The notes under the pieces are model-generated. The model made no database searches. It worked only from the letters and a program-made list of their open reading frames with translations, and was not told where the DNA came from. 40,508 bases of DNA from positions 1 through 40,508 of the forward strand of contig JBKDBK010000037.1 in assembly GCA_046315175.1 (NCBI GenBank), read 5' to 3'. This document shows positions 1-8,452 of this stretch, piece after piece (the stretch's first letter is position 1; the number at the start of each line of letters is the position of its first letter). This DNA is from UBA8828 sp046315175. GTDB taxonomy: Bacteria; Verrucomicrobiota; Verrucomicrobiia; Opitutales; UBA953. Made by a program: the position numbers and the translations under genes.

Positions 1-960
1 GCCCAGACCGGCGCCGAGGAATTCAGCCAGGGTGTGACGGTGGTCGCCGACACCCGCAGCAACTCGCTGGTCGTCTCCGGCACCGGCGACGACCTCCGCC
101 TGCTCAAGGCCCTGGTGGGGCAGATCGACGTCGTCCTGGCCCAGGTCCGCATCGAGGTCGTCATCGCCGAGGTCACCCTCAGCGACAGCGCCTCGACCGG
201 CATCGACCAGCTCGGGCTGACCGTCACCGGCAGCAAGCTCACCGGCTTCTCCGCCGCCGGCCCCTCGTTCAGCCTGACCAACGGCGCCGTCATCGCCGGC
301 AGCAGCACCGACCTCTCCGCCACCATCGGGCTCACCGCCACGCCGCGCAAGGGCGACACCAACATCCTCTCCAACCCCTCCATCACCACCACCCACAACA
401 AGGAGGCCACCATCTTCGTCGGGGAGTCGCGCCCCGTCATCACCGGCACCACCACCACGCCGACGGGCGGCAATCTCTCCACCTCGTCCAACGTCTCGCA
501 GCGCGACATCGGGATCGAGCTCAAGGTCCTCCCCCTCATCGGCCAGGACGGCTCCGTCCAGCTCCAGGTCTCCCAGAAGGTCGAGGACATCCTCGGCGTC
601 GTCCAGCTCGACGGCAACGAGCAGCCGCGCATCGGTCGGCGCGAGACCCAGTCCTTCGTCAGCGCGCGCTCCGGCGAGATCATCGTCCTCGGCGGCCTCC
701 AGCGCAGCCAGCAGACCGAGACCACCTCCCGCCTCGGCGGCATCCCCCTCCTCGGCGACCTCCTCGGCGGATCCCGCACCGAGGACACCAAGACCGAGCT
801 CCTCATCTTCCTCCGCCCCTACGTCCTCGCCGGCACGCCCGCCGACAACGCCGACGCCTTCCGCCGTCTCGACGACTCCGTCCAGCGCGAGCCCGCCCGG
901 GCCATCCTCGACCGCCGGCCCGGCGAGGCCGCCCCCGCCGTCGGCGCCGAGGCCAAGTGA
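1..960 (+). CDS. gspD: Type II secretion secretin GspD, 3' part
   Basis: Outer-membrane secretin that forms the exit channel of the type II secretion system. The reading frame is open from base 1, so the gene begins upstream of the window and only the C-terminal ~319 residues are seen. They start in the last N domain (VTVVADTRSNSLVVSG) and run into the secretin core. Hallmarks are NPSITTTHNKEATIFVG and the secretin signature around GEIIVLGGLQRSQQ and LGGIPLLGDLLG, followed by a conserved ELLIFLRPYVL strand. A short Ala/Pro/Arg-rich tail follows and may be the pilotin-binding S domain. The GTG at 34 is internal, not a start. The stop is 1 bp before gspE, so the genes are probably cotranscribed. 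The family is clear, and the tie to type II secretion rests on the neighbours. Confidence 0.95.
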   Translation, partial: AQTGAEEFSQGVTVVADTRSNSLVVSGTGDDLRLLKALVGQIDVVLAQVRIEVVIAEVTLSDSASTGIDQLGLTVTGSKLTGFSAAGPSFSLTNGAVIAGSSTDLSATIGLTATPRKGDTNILSNPSITTTHNKEATIFVGESRPVITGTTTTPTGGNLSTSSNVSQRDIGIELKVLPLIGQDGSVQLQVSQKVEDILGVVQLDGNEQPRIGRRETQSFVSARSGEIIVLGGLQRSQQTETTSRLGGIPLLGDLLGGSRTEDTKTELLIFLRPYVLAGTPADNADAFRRLDDSVQREPARAILDRRPGEAAPAVGAEAK

Positions 961-961
961 C

Positions 962-2650
962 ATGACCGTCACCGCGCGAGCCCAGCTCCAGGCGGCGCTC
1001 GAGGCCCGGCTCGGCCCCGCCGCGGCCGCCGCCCTCGCCGGCCTGCCTCCGGAGGCGCGCCTGAAGAGCCTCGCGCACGCGCTCGCGGCCGACGAGGACG
1101 CCGCCCTCGCCTTCCTCTCGGAGGCCACCGGACTCCCCGTCCTGCCCGAGCCCGCCATCGACCCGGAGGGCGTCCGCACCCTGCCCGCCCGCCTCGCCGC
1201 CGCCGCCCAGGCCGCGCCCGTGCTCCTGCCCGGCGCCGCGGCCGGCCGCCTCGACCTGGCCAGCCCCTGGCCGCCCGACGCCGAGACCCAGGCCTGGGCC
1301 GCCACCTTCTCGCGTCGCCGTCCCCGCTGGCACCTCGCCCCGGCCGACCGCGTCGGCCAGCTCATCCGCGAGAACTACGGCGTCGGCTCGGGCAGCCTTG
1401 GCGAGGACGAGGCCGACGACCTGCCCGCCGCCGAGGTCGCGCCGGCCGACACCGAGGCCGACGCCGACGCGGCCGTCGTCCGCTTCGTCACCGACGTCCT
1501 CACCCAGGCCGTCGCCGAGCGCGCGACCGACGTCCACTTCGAGCCCCAGGAGGGCGCCCTCGCCATCCGCTTCCGCATCGACGGCATGCTCGTGCCCGTC
1601 CCCCTGCCCGAGAACCTCGCCCGATTCCAGGACGCCATCCTCTCGCGCCTCAAGATCATGGCGCGCCTCAACATCTCCGAGCGCCGCCTGCCCCAGGACG
1701 GCCGCATCCAGTTCCGCGACGGGCGCAACTCGCTCGACATCCGCGTCTCCACCATGCCCACCCTCCACGCGGAGTCCATCTCCCTGCGCCTGCTCAACCA
1801 GCGCAAGGAGGCCTACGACATGGGCCGTGTCGGCATGGGGCCGGATGAGCAGGCCGCCGTCCGCCGCGTCCTCGCCTACCCGCACGGCATCGTCCTTGTC
1901 ACCGGCCCCACCGGCTCCGGCAAGTCGACCACCCTCAACGCCTTCCTGCGCGAGATCAACTCGCCCGACCTCCGCCTCGTCACCATCGAGGATCCCGTCG
2001 AGTACGAGGTCCCCGGAGCCAACCAGGTCCAGATCAAGCCCGAGATCGGCCTCACCTTCGCCAGCGCCCTCCGCAGCACGCTCCGCCAGGACCCGGATGT
2101 CATCATGGTCGGCGAGATCCGCGACCTGGAGACCGCCGAGATCGCCATCCGCGCCTCGCTCACCGGCCACCTCGTCTTCTCCACCCTCCACACCAACGAC
2201 GCGCCCGGCGCCATCACCCGCCTCATCGACATGGGCGTCGAGCCCTTCCTCGTCGCCTCCGCCGTCGAGCTCGTCATCGCCCAGCGCCTCCTCCGCCAGC
2301 TCTGCCCCGAGTGCGCCCGCGCCGCCCCGGTCGACCGCGCCCGCGCCGCGCCCGCGCTCGAGGCCCTCGGCCTGCCGCCCGACGTCCTCGACGGCGTCGC
2401 CACCCTCCGCGAGCCCGTCGGCTGCCGGCAATGCCGGGGCACGGGTTACAGCGGCCGCGTCGGCGTCTTCGAGCTCTTCTTCCCCAAGCCCCTCCACGAC
2501 CGCATCGTCGGCCGCGCCAGCAACCGCGAGCTGACCTCCCTCGCCCTCGCCGGCGGCATGCGCCCGCTCGCCCGCGCCGGCTGGGAGAAGGTCCTGCAGG
2601 GACGCACCACGCTCGAGGAGCTCGTGCGCAACGTCGCCGCAGCCGACTGA
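962..2650 (+). CDS. gspE: Type II secretion ATPase GspE
   Basis: Cytoplasmic hexameric ATPase that powers pseudopilus assembly, 562 residues. The N-terminal ~150 residues are an Ala-rich GspE N-domain, which docks to GspL in known systems. The ATPase core has a Walker A GPTGSGKST from residue 315, an Asp box and a Walker B-like DPDVIMVGEIRD near residue 375. A His box (STLHTND) follows. The paired cysteines C448-PE-C451 and C488-RQ-C491 form the zinc site that separates GspE/PilB-type assembly ATPases from PilT retraction ATPases. ATG at 962 lies 1 bp after the gspD stop, and gspF begins 2 bp after this stop. PilB of a type IV pilus is the alternative, but the neighbours favour type II secretion. 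Confidence 0.95.
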   Translation: MTVTARAQLQAALEARLGPAAAAALAGLPPEARLKSLAHALAADEDAALAFLSEATGLPVLPEPAIDPEGVRTLPARLAAAAQAAPVLLPGAAAGRLDLASPWPPDAETQAWAATFSRRRPRWHLAPADRVGQLIRENYGVGSGSLGEDEADDLPAAEVAPADTEADADAAVVRFVTDVLTQAVAERATDVHFEPQEGALAIRFRIDGMLVPVPLPENLARFQDAILSRLKIMARLNISERRLPQDGRIQFRDGRNSLDIRVSTMPTLHAESISLRLLNQRKEAYDMGRVGMGPDEQAAVRRVLAYPHGIVLVTGPTGSGKSTTLNAFLREINSPDLRLVTIEDPVEYEVPGANQVQIKPEIGLTFASALRSTLRQDPDVIMVGEIRDLETAEIAIRASLTGHLVFSTLHTNDAPGAITRLIDMGVEPFLVASAVELVIAQRLLRQLCPECARAAPVDRARAAPALEALGLPPDVLDGVATLREPVGCRQCRGTGYSGRVGVFELFFPKPLHDRIVGRASNRELTSLALAGGMRPLARAGWEKVLQGRTTLEELVRNVAAAD

Positions 2651-2652
2651 CC

Positions 2653-3858
2653 ATGCCCGCCTTCGCCTACAGCGCGCGCACGGCGGAGGGGGCGACCGAG
2701 TCCGGCACCCTCGAGGCCTCCGGGCGCCGCGAGGCCCTCGCCGCCCTGCGCGCCCGAGGCCTCCGCGTCGCCGATCTCCGCGAGGCCGGCGGCGCCGAGG
2801 CCGCCAAGGCGCGCGGCGACGAGCCCGCCCCCGACGCGTCGCTGCGGCTCCCCTTCCTCGAGTCGCTCGACGACCTTGTGCGCGGCGGCCTCTCCGCCGG
2901 CGAGGCCGTGCGCCTCCTCTCGCAGCGCCTCCAGACCGGCCCGCTGCGCGCGCTCTGCGCCCATGTCTGGGCCAGGCTGGGCGAGGGCCAGAGCCTCTCC
3001 TCCGCCCTCGCCACCCTGCCCGCCGTCTTCGACAGCCACACCGTCCACCTCGTGGCCGCCGGCGAGGCCACGGGCAGCCTCCAGGGGGTGCTCGGCCGGC
3101 TCATCCAGCACTTCACCGAGCAGGCCGAGTTTCGCCAGCGCCTCGTGCGCGCGATGATCTACCCCCTGGTGATCTGCGTCGTGGCCGCCGGGGTCGTCGC
3201 CTTCTTCGTCCTCTTCCTCCTCCCGCGCCTCCGCCCGCTGCTCGACTCGCTCGGCGGGGAGCTTCCCCTCTCCGCCCGGATCCTCGTCGCGCTCGCCGAG
3301 CTCACCGTGGTCGCCCTTCCCGCCGCCCTGGTCGCCGCAGCCGCCGGCTGGGCGTGGCTGCGCCGCTGGCGCCGCACCGAGGCCGGCCGCGCCGCGGCCG
3401 ACGCCGCCCTCCTCCGGGTCCCCCTGCTCGGCACCCTCGCCACCCGCATCGCCGTCCTCAACTTCTGCGAGACCCTCGCCTCGCTCCTCGAGAACGGCAT
3501 CACCACGGCCCAGGCGCTGCGCATGGCGGAGAAGTCCGCCCCCAACCGCGCCATCCGCGCGCAGCTGCGCGCCGCCACCGACCGCGTGCTCGAGGGCGAG
3601 GGCCTCGCCCGCGCGCTCGGCCGCACCGGCGTCTTCCCCTCGCTGCTGCTCGACCGCATCACGGTCGCCGAGCAGACCGGCAACCTCGCCCCGGGCCTGC
3701 GCGACGTCGCGCGCTCCTACCGCGCCCAGCTCGACCGCTGGCTCGGCGCCCTCGCCAACACCTTCTCGACCGTCGTCCTCGTGGCGGCCTTCGCCCTCGT
3801 CGGGCTGATCGCCTTCGCCATCGTCAGCGCGGTCTTCTCCGTCGGCTTCCGGCTCTGA
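2653..3858 (+). CDS. gspF: Type II secretion inner-membrane platform protein GspF
   Basis: Polytopic platform protein that works with GspE in pseudopilus assembly. It has 401 residues, the usual GspF length. The N-terminus MPAFAYSARTAEG matches the conserved family start (xFxYxAxxxxG). There are two repeated GspF helical domains (about residues 65-190 and 270-390) and three hydrophobic segments: ICVVAAGVVAFFVLFLL, ALPAALVAAAAGWAWL, and a C-terminal one ending near VGFRL. The frame stays open about 340 bases upstream inside gspE, but ATG 2653 gives the conserved N-terminus and sits 2 bp after the gspE stop. Its stop lies 6 bp from the stop of the facing gspM. Confidence 0.95.
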   Translation: MPAFAYSARTAEGATESGTLEASGRREALAALRARGLRVADLREAGGAEAAKARGDEPAPDASLRLPFLESLDDLVRGGLSAGEAVRLLSQRLQTGPLRALCAHVWARLGEGQSLSSALATLPAVFDSHTVHLVAAGEATGSLQGVLGRLIQHFTEQAEFRQRLVRAMIYPLVICVVAAGVVAFFVLFLLPRLRPLLDSLGGELPLSARILVALAELTVVALPAALVAAAAGWAWLRRWRRTEAGRAAADAALLRVPLLGTLATRIAVLNFCETLASLLENGITTAQALRMAEKSAPNRAIRAQLRAATDRVLEGEGLARALGRTGVFPSLLLDRITVAEQTGNLAPGLRDVARSYRAQLDRWLGALANTFSTVVLVAAFALVGLIAFAIVSAVFSVGFRL

Positions 3859-3868
3859 GCGCGCTCAG
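3855..3868. terminator. 14-bp perfect palindrome containing both convergent stop codons
   Basis: CTGAGCGCGCTCAG is a perfect inverted repeat. The gspF stop TGA is at 3856-3858 and the gspM stop (TCA on this strand) is at 3865-3867. No U-tract follows on either strand, so intrinsic termination is unproven. The palindrome follows partly from two TGA stops facing each other across a GCGCGC spacer, so function is inferred only from its position. Confidence 0.3.
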
Positions 3869-4386
3869 GGGGCCAGCTCGACCGCGGTCAGCTGGATCCG
3901 GGCGCTGACCACGCCGTTGCCGCTGCGCTCGGCCTGGATGCTGAGGCCCCCGATCGTCAGGTAGGGAGCCCGCGGCTTGATCAGGCGGTAGAACCGGACC
4001 AGGGACGCCAGGTCGGTGCGGCGGGCGCTCAGCTGCACGGTGTGCAGGGTGAAGGGCCCCGAGCGCTGGGTCTTCGGGGGGTCGGTGTTGACCCCCAGGC
4101 CTGCCTCGGCCGCCAGCTCGGCGGCGACCGCCACCAGCTGCGCGGCATCGATGCCCTTGCCCGCCTCCAGCCCCTCCTTGGCCTTGGCCGAGGCGGCCTC
4201 GATGACCGGCGCCCGCTCCAGCCACTCGGACTGCAGCGCGCGCTCCTCGCCGGCGGCGCGGTGGCCGTCCCACGCGCCTGCCGCGCGGCGCGCGGCGGCG
4301 TCGGCCCAGACCAGCGCCCCGACCAGCAGGGCCGCCGCGGCGAGCACGCGCTCGGTGCGCGGTCGACGGAGGAAGAGGTGCCTCAC
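3865..4386 (-). CDS. gspM: GspM-like type II secretion protein
   Basis: Probable bitopic inner-membrane component that pairs with GspL in the assembly platform, 173 residues. It begins with a basic stretch (RHLFLRRPRTER), then one transmembrane helix (VLAAAALLVGALVWADAA), an Ala-rich coiled region (about 40-95), and a periplasmic ferredoxin-like domain with alternating strands such as GPFTLHTVQLSARRT and YLTIGGLSIQAE. This is the GspM/PilO architecture. The start is GTG, overlapping the gspL stop by 4 bp. GspM proteins diverge strongly, so the call rests on topology, size and position as last gene of the gspG-to-gspM operon rather than on motifs. Confidence 0.75.
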   Translation of the reverse strand: MRHLFLRRPRTERVLAAAALLVGALVWADAAARRAAGAWDGHRAAGEERALQSEWLERAPVIEAASAKAKEGLEAGKGIDAAQLVAVAAELAAEAGLGVNTDPPKTQRSGPFTLHTVQLSARRTDLASLVRFYRLIKPRAPYLTIGGLSIQAERSGNGVVSARIQLTAVELAP

Positions 4387-5507
4387 GGGGCTTGCTGCGC
4401 CGCCTTGCGGAGGGCCTCCGGCTTGAAGGTGACGGCGAGGGAGAACGATGTCACGCCCTCCCTGCCTTGGATCGACCGCATCTCGGCCTTGGCCACGGCG
4501 GCGTCGGCGGCGAGCGCCTGCTCAAAGGCGCCGACCTCCGAGGCGCTTGCCGTGCGAGCCTCGATCTCGAGCACCGGGCCCGCCTTGTGGGCCACGGCGG
4601 TGAAGGTCACCCCGGCCGGCCGATGGACGTTCGCGAGCGCCAGCATCTCGAAGGGCAGGGGGCGGTTGCGCCCCAGGTCCTCCACCTTGCCCGCGATCGC
4701 GTTGAGACCCTCGAGCTCGCGCACGCGCGCGGTGTCCGCCGCGACCTGCGCGCGGAGCCGGTCGGCGTCGCCCCCGAGCCACATCCCGGCGAGGTCGGCA
4801 ACGCCCGCGAGGAGCAGGCCGGCCGCGGCGACCTGCGCCGCCCGCCAGGTCCTGAGGTCCCATCGCTCCTGGCGTTGGCGGCTCTCGAGGAAGGCGGGGT
4901 CGCGCACGTCGAGGTCGTCCACCAGGCGCGCCGCGATGAGATGCGAGGCGCCGCCGGCGCGGCGAAGCTCGAGGCCGGCCTCCGCGCGGACGCCCTCGAG
5001 CGCCCCACCCACCTCCCTCACCGGGGCGCCCGCGGGCAACCCGGCGGCCTCGGCGGCCTCGTCCGCCGCCTCGGCCGCTGTGCCGTCATCGGAGGGCAGG
5101 ACAACCAACGCGGTGGGCAGCGACTCGCCCGCGCGCCAGGCGAGGGCGAGCGAGCGGCGCGCGTCGGCATGGACGACCACGCCGTCCCCCGCCGGCTTCT
5201 CCCCGAGCAGCGCGAGGAACTCCGGCACCACGGGCGACTCGGCCGGCCAGCCCGCGGCCTCGCCCCCGAAGGCGCGCCGATGGGCCGCATAGGCCAGGCC
5301 CTCGGCGCCGTTGGCCGACCGGACCAGGCCCTGCAGCAGCTGCGACGGCGGGAAGGGCGACGCGCCCTCCAGGGCGAGCGAGGCCTGCGCGCGCGCGTCG
5401 GCGCCCGCCACGGGCTCGAAGCGGGCGATCACGAACCGGTCGGCGGGCAACAGCGTGGCCGGGATGGGCTGCGGCTTCGGGAGCCATTGGCGGAGAAACG
5501 GGGTCAT
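4383..5507 (-). CDS. gspL: GspL-like (PilM/PilN-type) type II secretion protein
   Basis: Predicted bitopic inner-membrane protein of 374 residues linking the cytoplasmic ATPase to the periplasmic pseudopilus machinery. The N-terminal ~220 residues resemble the degenerate actin-like fold of GspL/PilM (RFVIARFEPVAG; LVVLPSDDGTA). A transmembrane helix follows (AAGLLLAGVADLAGMWLGG, near 240). After it come a coiled segment (LRAQVAADTARVRELEGL) and a C-terminal ferredoxin-like domain (GPVLEIEARTASASEV...SFSLAVTFKP) as in GspL and PilN. The start ATG overlaps the gspK stop (ATGA), and its own stop overlaps the gspM start. The N-terminal domain looks too divergent to bind nucleotide, as in known GspL. 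Confidence 0.8.
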   Translation of the reverse strand: MTPFLRQWLPKPQPIPATLLPADRFVIARFEPVAGADARAQASLALEGASPFPPSQLLQGLVRSANGAEGLAYAAHRRAFGGEAAGWPAESPVVPEFLALLGEKPAGDGVVVHADARRSLALAWRAGESLPTALVVLPSDDGTAAEAADEAAEAAGLPAGAPVREVGGALEGVRAEAGLELRRAGGASHLIAARLVDDLDVRDPAFLESRQRQERWDLRTWRAAQVAAAGLLLAGVADLAGMWLGGDADRLRAQVAADTARVRELEGLNAIAGKVEDLGRNRPLPFEMLALANVHRPAGVTFTAVAHKAGPVLEIEARTASASEVGAFEQALAADAAVAKAEMRSIQGREGVTSFSLAVTFKPEALRKAAQQAP

Positions 5508-6703
5508 CGGCGGCCGGTCGGTCGGGCGGGCGTGAGCGAGGGGGTGAGGTCGGCGGGCGGTTTGTCGAGGGCGGGATAGGGCGGGATGCCCTCGCCCGAT
5601 TTGACCCTAACCACCGTCGCGGGCGCAATCTCCGACACGCACGGCGGCGCGCCGGTCTCCTCCCACTCCAGGATCGGGAAGTTGGACAAGGTCGCCGTGC
5701 GGCCCTGGGGGTTCCTGCGGCCCTGCGCCCCCGCCGAGGCGTTCGCCTGGGCTTCCTCGGCGTCCGCCTGGGGAACCGCCGCGGGGAAGCCCACCGCGTT
5801 GTCCAGGGCGACCAAGGCGCCCACCGTGCAGCTCGACTGTCCCTCGCGCACCGTCACGCGGATTCGCAGGAGGTAAATCAGCGAGGTTGCCCGCGCGGCG
5901 TTGCCCCCGCCCAGCGCCTCCAGGCACTCCTCGCGGTTCCGGAAATACGGGGCCATTCCGGTGGCCCGCGTCGACGGGTCCGCGCGGTGGGCCCTTGCCC
6001 GGGCGATTCCCTGGGAGGAGAAGCCAACCGCTTGCAGCGCCTCGGGCTCGGCGAAGTTGACGCTGACCGCGGGGAAGTCGTGCAGCGAGACGCAGCGCCG
6101 GAATCCCTCGAGCAGCGCCGTCGGCCGCCCCAGCTCGTCGAAGAAGGCCTCCTTGGCCACGCCGATCGCCCGCAGCTCCTCGAACGAGCGGAGGCTCCGC
6201 CCCGGCGAGCGGTAGGGAATCACGGCCTGGTCATACGCCTGGTCGTCGGCCCGGTCATCCTCGGCCTCCCGGCCCGGCTTCATCCAACCGAGCATCGCGT
6301 CCGCCAGGTTCGCCGCCTCCGCGTCGTCCTGCCCCAGGGCGCGAAGCAGATCCGTCAGCTCGCGCTCGCTCAGCGCGGGCAGCGGCAGCTTGCCGTTCTC
6401 CACCGTGAACTCGTAGCTCACCTCCAGCCCCGGCCGGGCGGGCTCGCCAAGGTAGTCCCGGGGGTCGCCCCATCCCTGCTCTGGGGCGTGCAGCCGCCCG
6501 CGGTCGACCGTGCGCACCTCGTTGATCACCGCCAGCGCCAGCTCCAGCTCCGACCACGCCTCGGCCCGGAGACGCGCGCGATCCGCCTCCTGGGCGCCCA
6601 GCACGAGCTCGAGCGAGCTCTCCTCCATCAGCACCGCGAGCAGGCCTCCGGCCAGCGCGACCATGATGAGCACCGCGAGGATGGCGCTTCCGCGGCGCCT
6701 CAT
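5504..6703 (-). CDS. gspK: Type II secretion minor pseudopilin GspK
   Basis: Large minor pseudopilin that caps the pseudopilus tip with GspI and GspJ, 399 residues. The start MRRRGSAILAVLIMVALAGG gives a prepilin leader ending in Gly before SAILAVLI. As known for GspK, it lacks the Glu at position +5. The large helical domain typical of GspK follows, with a Leu/Glu-rich region (LPLPALSERELTDLLRALG), the segment ANLADAMLGWMKPG, and paired cysteines. The reading frame is open far upstream (to 7417), but that part lies over gspJ in another frame. ATG 6703 overlaps the gspJ stop by 4 bp and gives the correct leader. The Gln/Asn/Pro-rich C-terminus looks disordered. Confidence 0.9.
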   Translation of the reverse strand: MRRRGSAILAVLIMVALAGGLLAVLMEESSLELVLGAQEADRARLRAEAWSELELALAVINEVRTVDRGRLHAPEQGWGDPRDYLGEPARPGLEVSYEFTVENGKLPLPALSERELTDLLRALGQDDAEAANLADAMLGWMKPGREAEDDRADDQAYDQAVIPYRSPGRSLRSFEELRAIGVAKEAFFDELGRPTALLEGFRRCVSLHDFPAVSVNFAEPEALQAVGFSSQGIARARAHRADPSTRATGMAPYFRNREECLEALGGGNAARATSLIYLLRIRVTVREGQSSCTVGALVALDNAVGFPAAVPQADAEEAQANASAGAQGRRNPQGRTATLSNFPILEWEETGAPPCVSEIAPATVVRVKSGEGIPPYPALDKPPADLTPSLTPARPTGRR

Positions 6704-7341
6704 GGCGGGGTCGCTCCCTCCCGGGGGCCGCCGAGCGGCAGCCGAATCTCGCCCTTTGCCTTGCCGTGCTCCATCCGCAGGCGGACATGGTCCGGCTGGC
6801 GCCAGCCGGTGCGCGGAGGGGTTTCCTCCAGCGGCGTCTCGGAGACCTCCCAGCGTCCGTCGGCGCCGGCGTAGGCGTAGGAGATGCCCTTCACGAAGGG
6901 CGACAGCACGGCCTCGTGCCAACGTCCCTCCTCCGTCTCGGTCTCCAACCGGGACCGCCAGCCCAGGATCAGGCCGCGCTGCTCGTCGACGTCCATCGCG
7001 AGGTCCACATCCGGAAGCGGCTCGCCCGGCCAGCGCGCCAGCCGCCCCAGGTCCGGCGCCGACCACGAGAGCCGCGGCGAATCGGGCATGCCCGACCACT
7101 CCGCTTCCCTGATTGTCCAGCGCGTCCCGCCCGGCCTCGACGCCGCGGCCTCCGCGGCCTCGCGCAGCTGGCGCGCCAGCGCCCGGCGGTGCTGGTCGAA
7201 GAGGCGAGCCTCGCCTCCCTCGCCCCATCCGCCGGCGATGCCGAAGAGAAAGGTGCTCATCGCCACCATCAGCCCGGCCAGGATGGCAAGCGACAGCAAC
7301 ATCTCGAGGAGCGTGAAGCCCCTCCGCGCGGCGCCGCTCAT
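6700..7341 (-). CDS. gspJ: Type II secretion minor pseudopilin GspJ
   Basis: Minor pseudopilin of 213 residues, part of the GspI-J-K tip complex. The N-terminus has a class III leader ending ARRG before FTLLEMLLSLAILAGL, with Glu at +5 and the hydrophobic assembly helix. The body is Trp-rich with alternating strands, as in GspJ (RWHEAVLSPFVKGISYAYAG; DHVRLRMEHGK). ATG 7341 overlaps the gspI stop by 4 bp. The frame extends upstream to 7698 but that part is gspI in another frame. Cleavage and methylation would need a prepilin peptidase (GspO), which is not in this window. Confidence 0.9.
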   Translation of the reverse strand: MSGAARRGFTLLEMLLSLAILAGLMVAMSTFLFGIAGGWGEGGEARLFDQHRRALARQLREAAEAAASRPGGTRWTIREAEWSGMPDSPRLSWSAPDLGRLARWPGEPLPDVDLAMDVDEQRGLILGWRSRLETETEEGRWHEAVLSPFVKGISYAYAGADGRWEVSETPLEETPPRTGWRQPDHVRLRMEHGKAKGEIRLPLGGPREGATPP

Positions 7342-7955
7342 CGCGGGCGACCTCCTTCCCCCGCGGGGGGCCTCGGGGCCCCGGAGCCATCCGGCCCCGG
7401 CCCCGCCTTCCCGCCACCCCTGCTCTCGTTGCCGCCCCGCGGCGGGCTTGGACGCGTCGTCGCGCGCGATCCCCCCGCCGGCGCGACGGCCGCCGCCGAG
7501 GTGCCCTCGAACCCGCGCTCCGCCCGCAGCTTCTCCGCCGCCAGCCTCTGCCGCGCCTGGCGGTCCGCCGTCGCCGCCCAGGCCGGACGGTACAGCTGGA
7601 AGGACTGGGTCGACTCGGCGACGTCTCCCTCGCGCCGAACGGTCAGCTTGACGAGGAAAAGCGCATCCAGCTCGACGGGCGCGAGCTCCGCCTCCCACTC
7701 GGCAACGGTGGCGTCGCTCAGCGTGACCCGCCCCGACAGGCGCTCGCCCGCCGCGCGCACCTGGCGGTTGCCGAGGGCGTCCGGAGCCAGCACCGCCGCG
7801 CGGACCAGCCGCATCGCCTCGTCGTCCGCCTCAAGCCGGATCATCGCCGCCCTCGCCAGCAGGATGTTGCCGTAGGCCGCGGACAAGCCCACGGCCGCAA
7901 GCGCGAAGATGGCGACCGCCACCAGCACCTCGATGAGCGACATCCCCCGTCTCAT
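7338..7955 (-). CDS. gspI: Type II secretion minor pseudopilin GspI with Pro/Gly-rich tail
   Basis: Minor pseudopilin of 205 residues. The leader is extremely short (MRRG) before MSLIEVLVAVAIFALAAVG, with Glu at +5. The globular part runs to about residue 150 (SFQLYRPAW). It is followed by ~50 residues dominated by Pro, Gly, Arg and Ser (for example RPSPPRGGNESRGGGK), which known compact GspI proteins (~120-130 residues) lack. Codon positions stay GC-rich and the frame ends exactly in a 4-bp overlap with gspJ, so a frameshift is possible but not required. The start at 7955 overlaps the gspH stop. Confidence 0.88.
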   Translation of the reverse strand: MRRGMSLIEVLVAVAIFALAAVGLSAAYGNILLARAAMIRLEADDEAMRLVRAAVLAPDALGNRQVRAAGERLSGRVTLSDATVAEWEAELAPVELDALFLVKLTVRREGDVAESTQSFQLYRPAWAATADRQARQRLAAEKLRAERGFEGTSAAAVAPAGGSRATTRPSPPRGGNESRGGGKAGPGPDGSGAPRPPAGEGGRPR

Positions 7956-8452
7956 CGGTCGGTCGCCCCCGGCAAGGGGGAGCAGGTCAGGGGATCAAGA
8001 TCCAGCATTCGCACGCGCCCGTTGCGCTGGATTTCCAGCCGCGCAGGGTCTCCCGTGCCGTCGGGATAAATCCGATAACGCGCCAGGGGCCGCGCCTCGG
8101 GGACACCCCCGAGCAAGGCCAGTCCCGAGCCGTCGGGCTCGACCAGGCGCACCCGCACCTCGGGGATCTCCGGAAGCACCGCGGTCTCCCCCGCGCCCGG
8201 CCCCCAGGTGAACGTCCGGTCGTCGTCCAGGGGAATCAGGTCGACCGGCTGCCCGCGCGTCACCGCCTCGCGCCGCGTCCTCTGCAGGAGCGCGAGCAGC
8301 GCGTCCTCGGGGTCGCTCGCCTTGCCCGAGCGAAGGACCCCCGCCGCTCCCGCCACCCAAAGCCCCGCGACCAGGGTGGCCAGGCCGAGCGCGAGCAGGA
8401 CCTCCAGCAGCGTGAAGCCGCCGCGACCGGTTCGCTGACCTTGCGCGGTCAC
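7952..8452 (-). CDS. gspH: Type II secretion minor pseudopilin GspH
   Basis: Minor pseudopilin of 166 residues. A GTG start at 8452 overlaps the gspG stop (GTGA) and gives leader MTAQGQRTGRGG before FTLLEVLLALGLATLVAGL, with Glu at +5. The open frame continues upstream to 8566 inside gspG, but that extension would bury the leader. The body carries the GspH-like pattern of strands (RGQPVDLIPLDDDRTFTWG; PLARYRIYPDGTGDPARLEI). In known systems GspH links the tip complex to the GspG fibre. GspH bodies diverge, so the letter assignment rests on gene order G-H-I-J-K. Confidence 0.85.
   Translation of the reverse strand: MTAQGQRTGRGGFTLLEVLLALGLATLVAGLWVAGAAGVLRSGKASDPEDALLALLQRTRREAVTRGQPVDLIPLDDDRTFTWGPGAGETAVLPEIPEVRVRLVEPDGSGLALLGGVPEARPLARYRIYPDGTGDPARLEIQRNGRVRMLDLDPLTCSPLPGATDR

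Noticed and set aside
803..2497. 564-codon open frame antisense to gspE
   Set aside because: Repetitive Gly/Glu/Asp/Ala composition typical of GC-rich shadow frames, and gspE on the other strand is certain.
5504..7417. gspK as a 637-residue protein
   Set aside because: The extra N-terminal part lies over gspJ; only ATG 6703 gives a prepilin leader and the 4-bp overlap seen between the other gsp genes.
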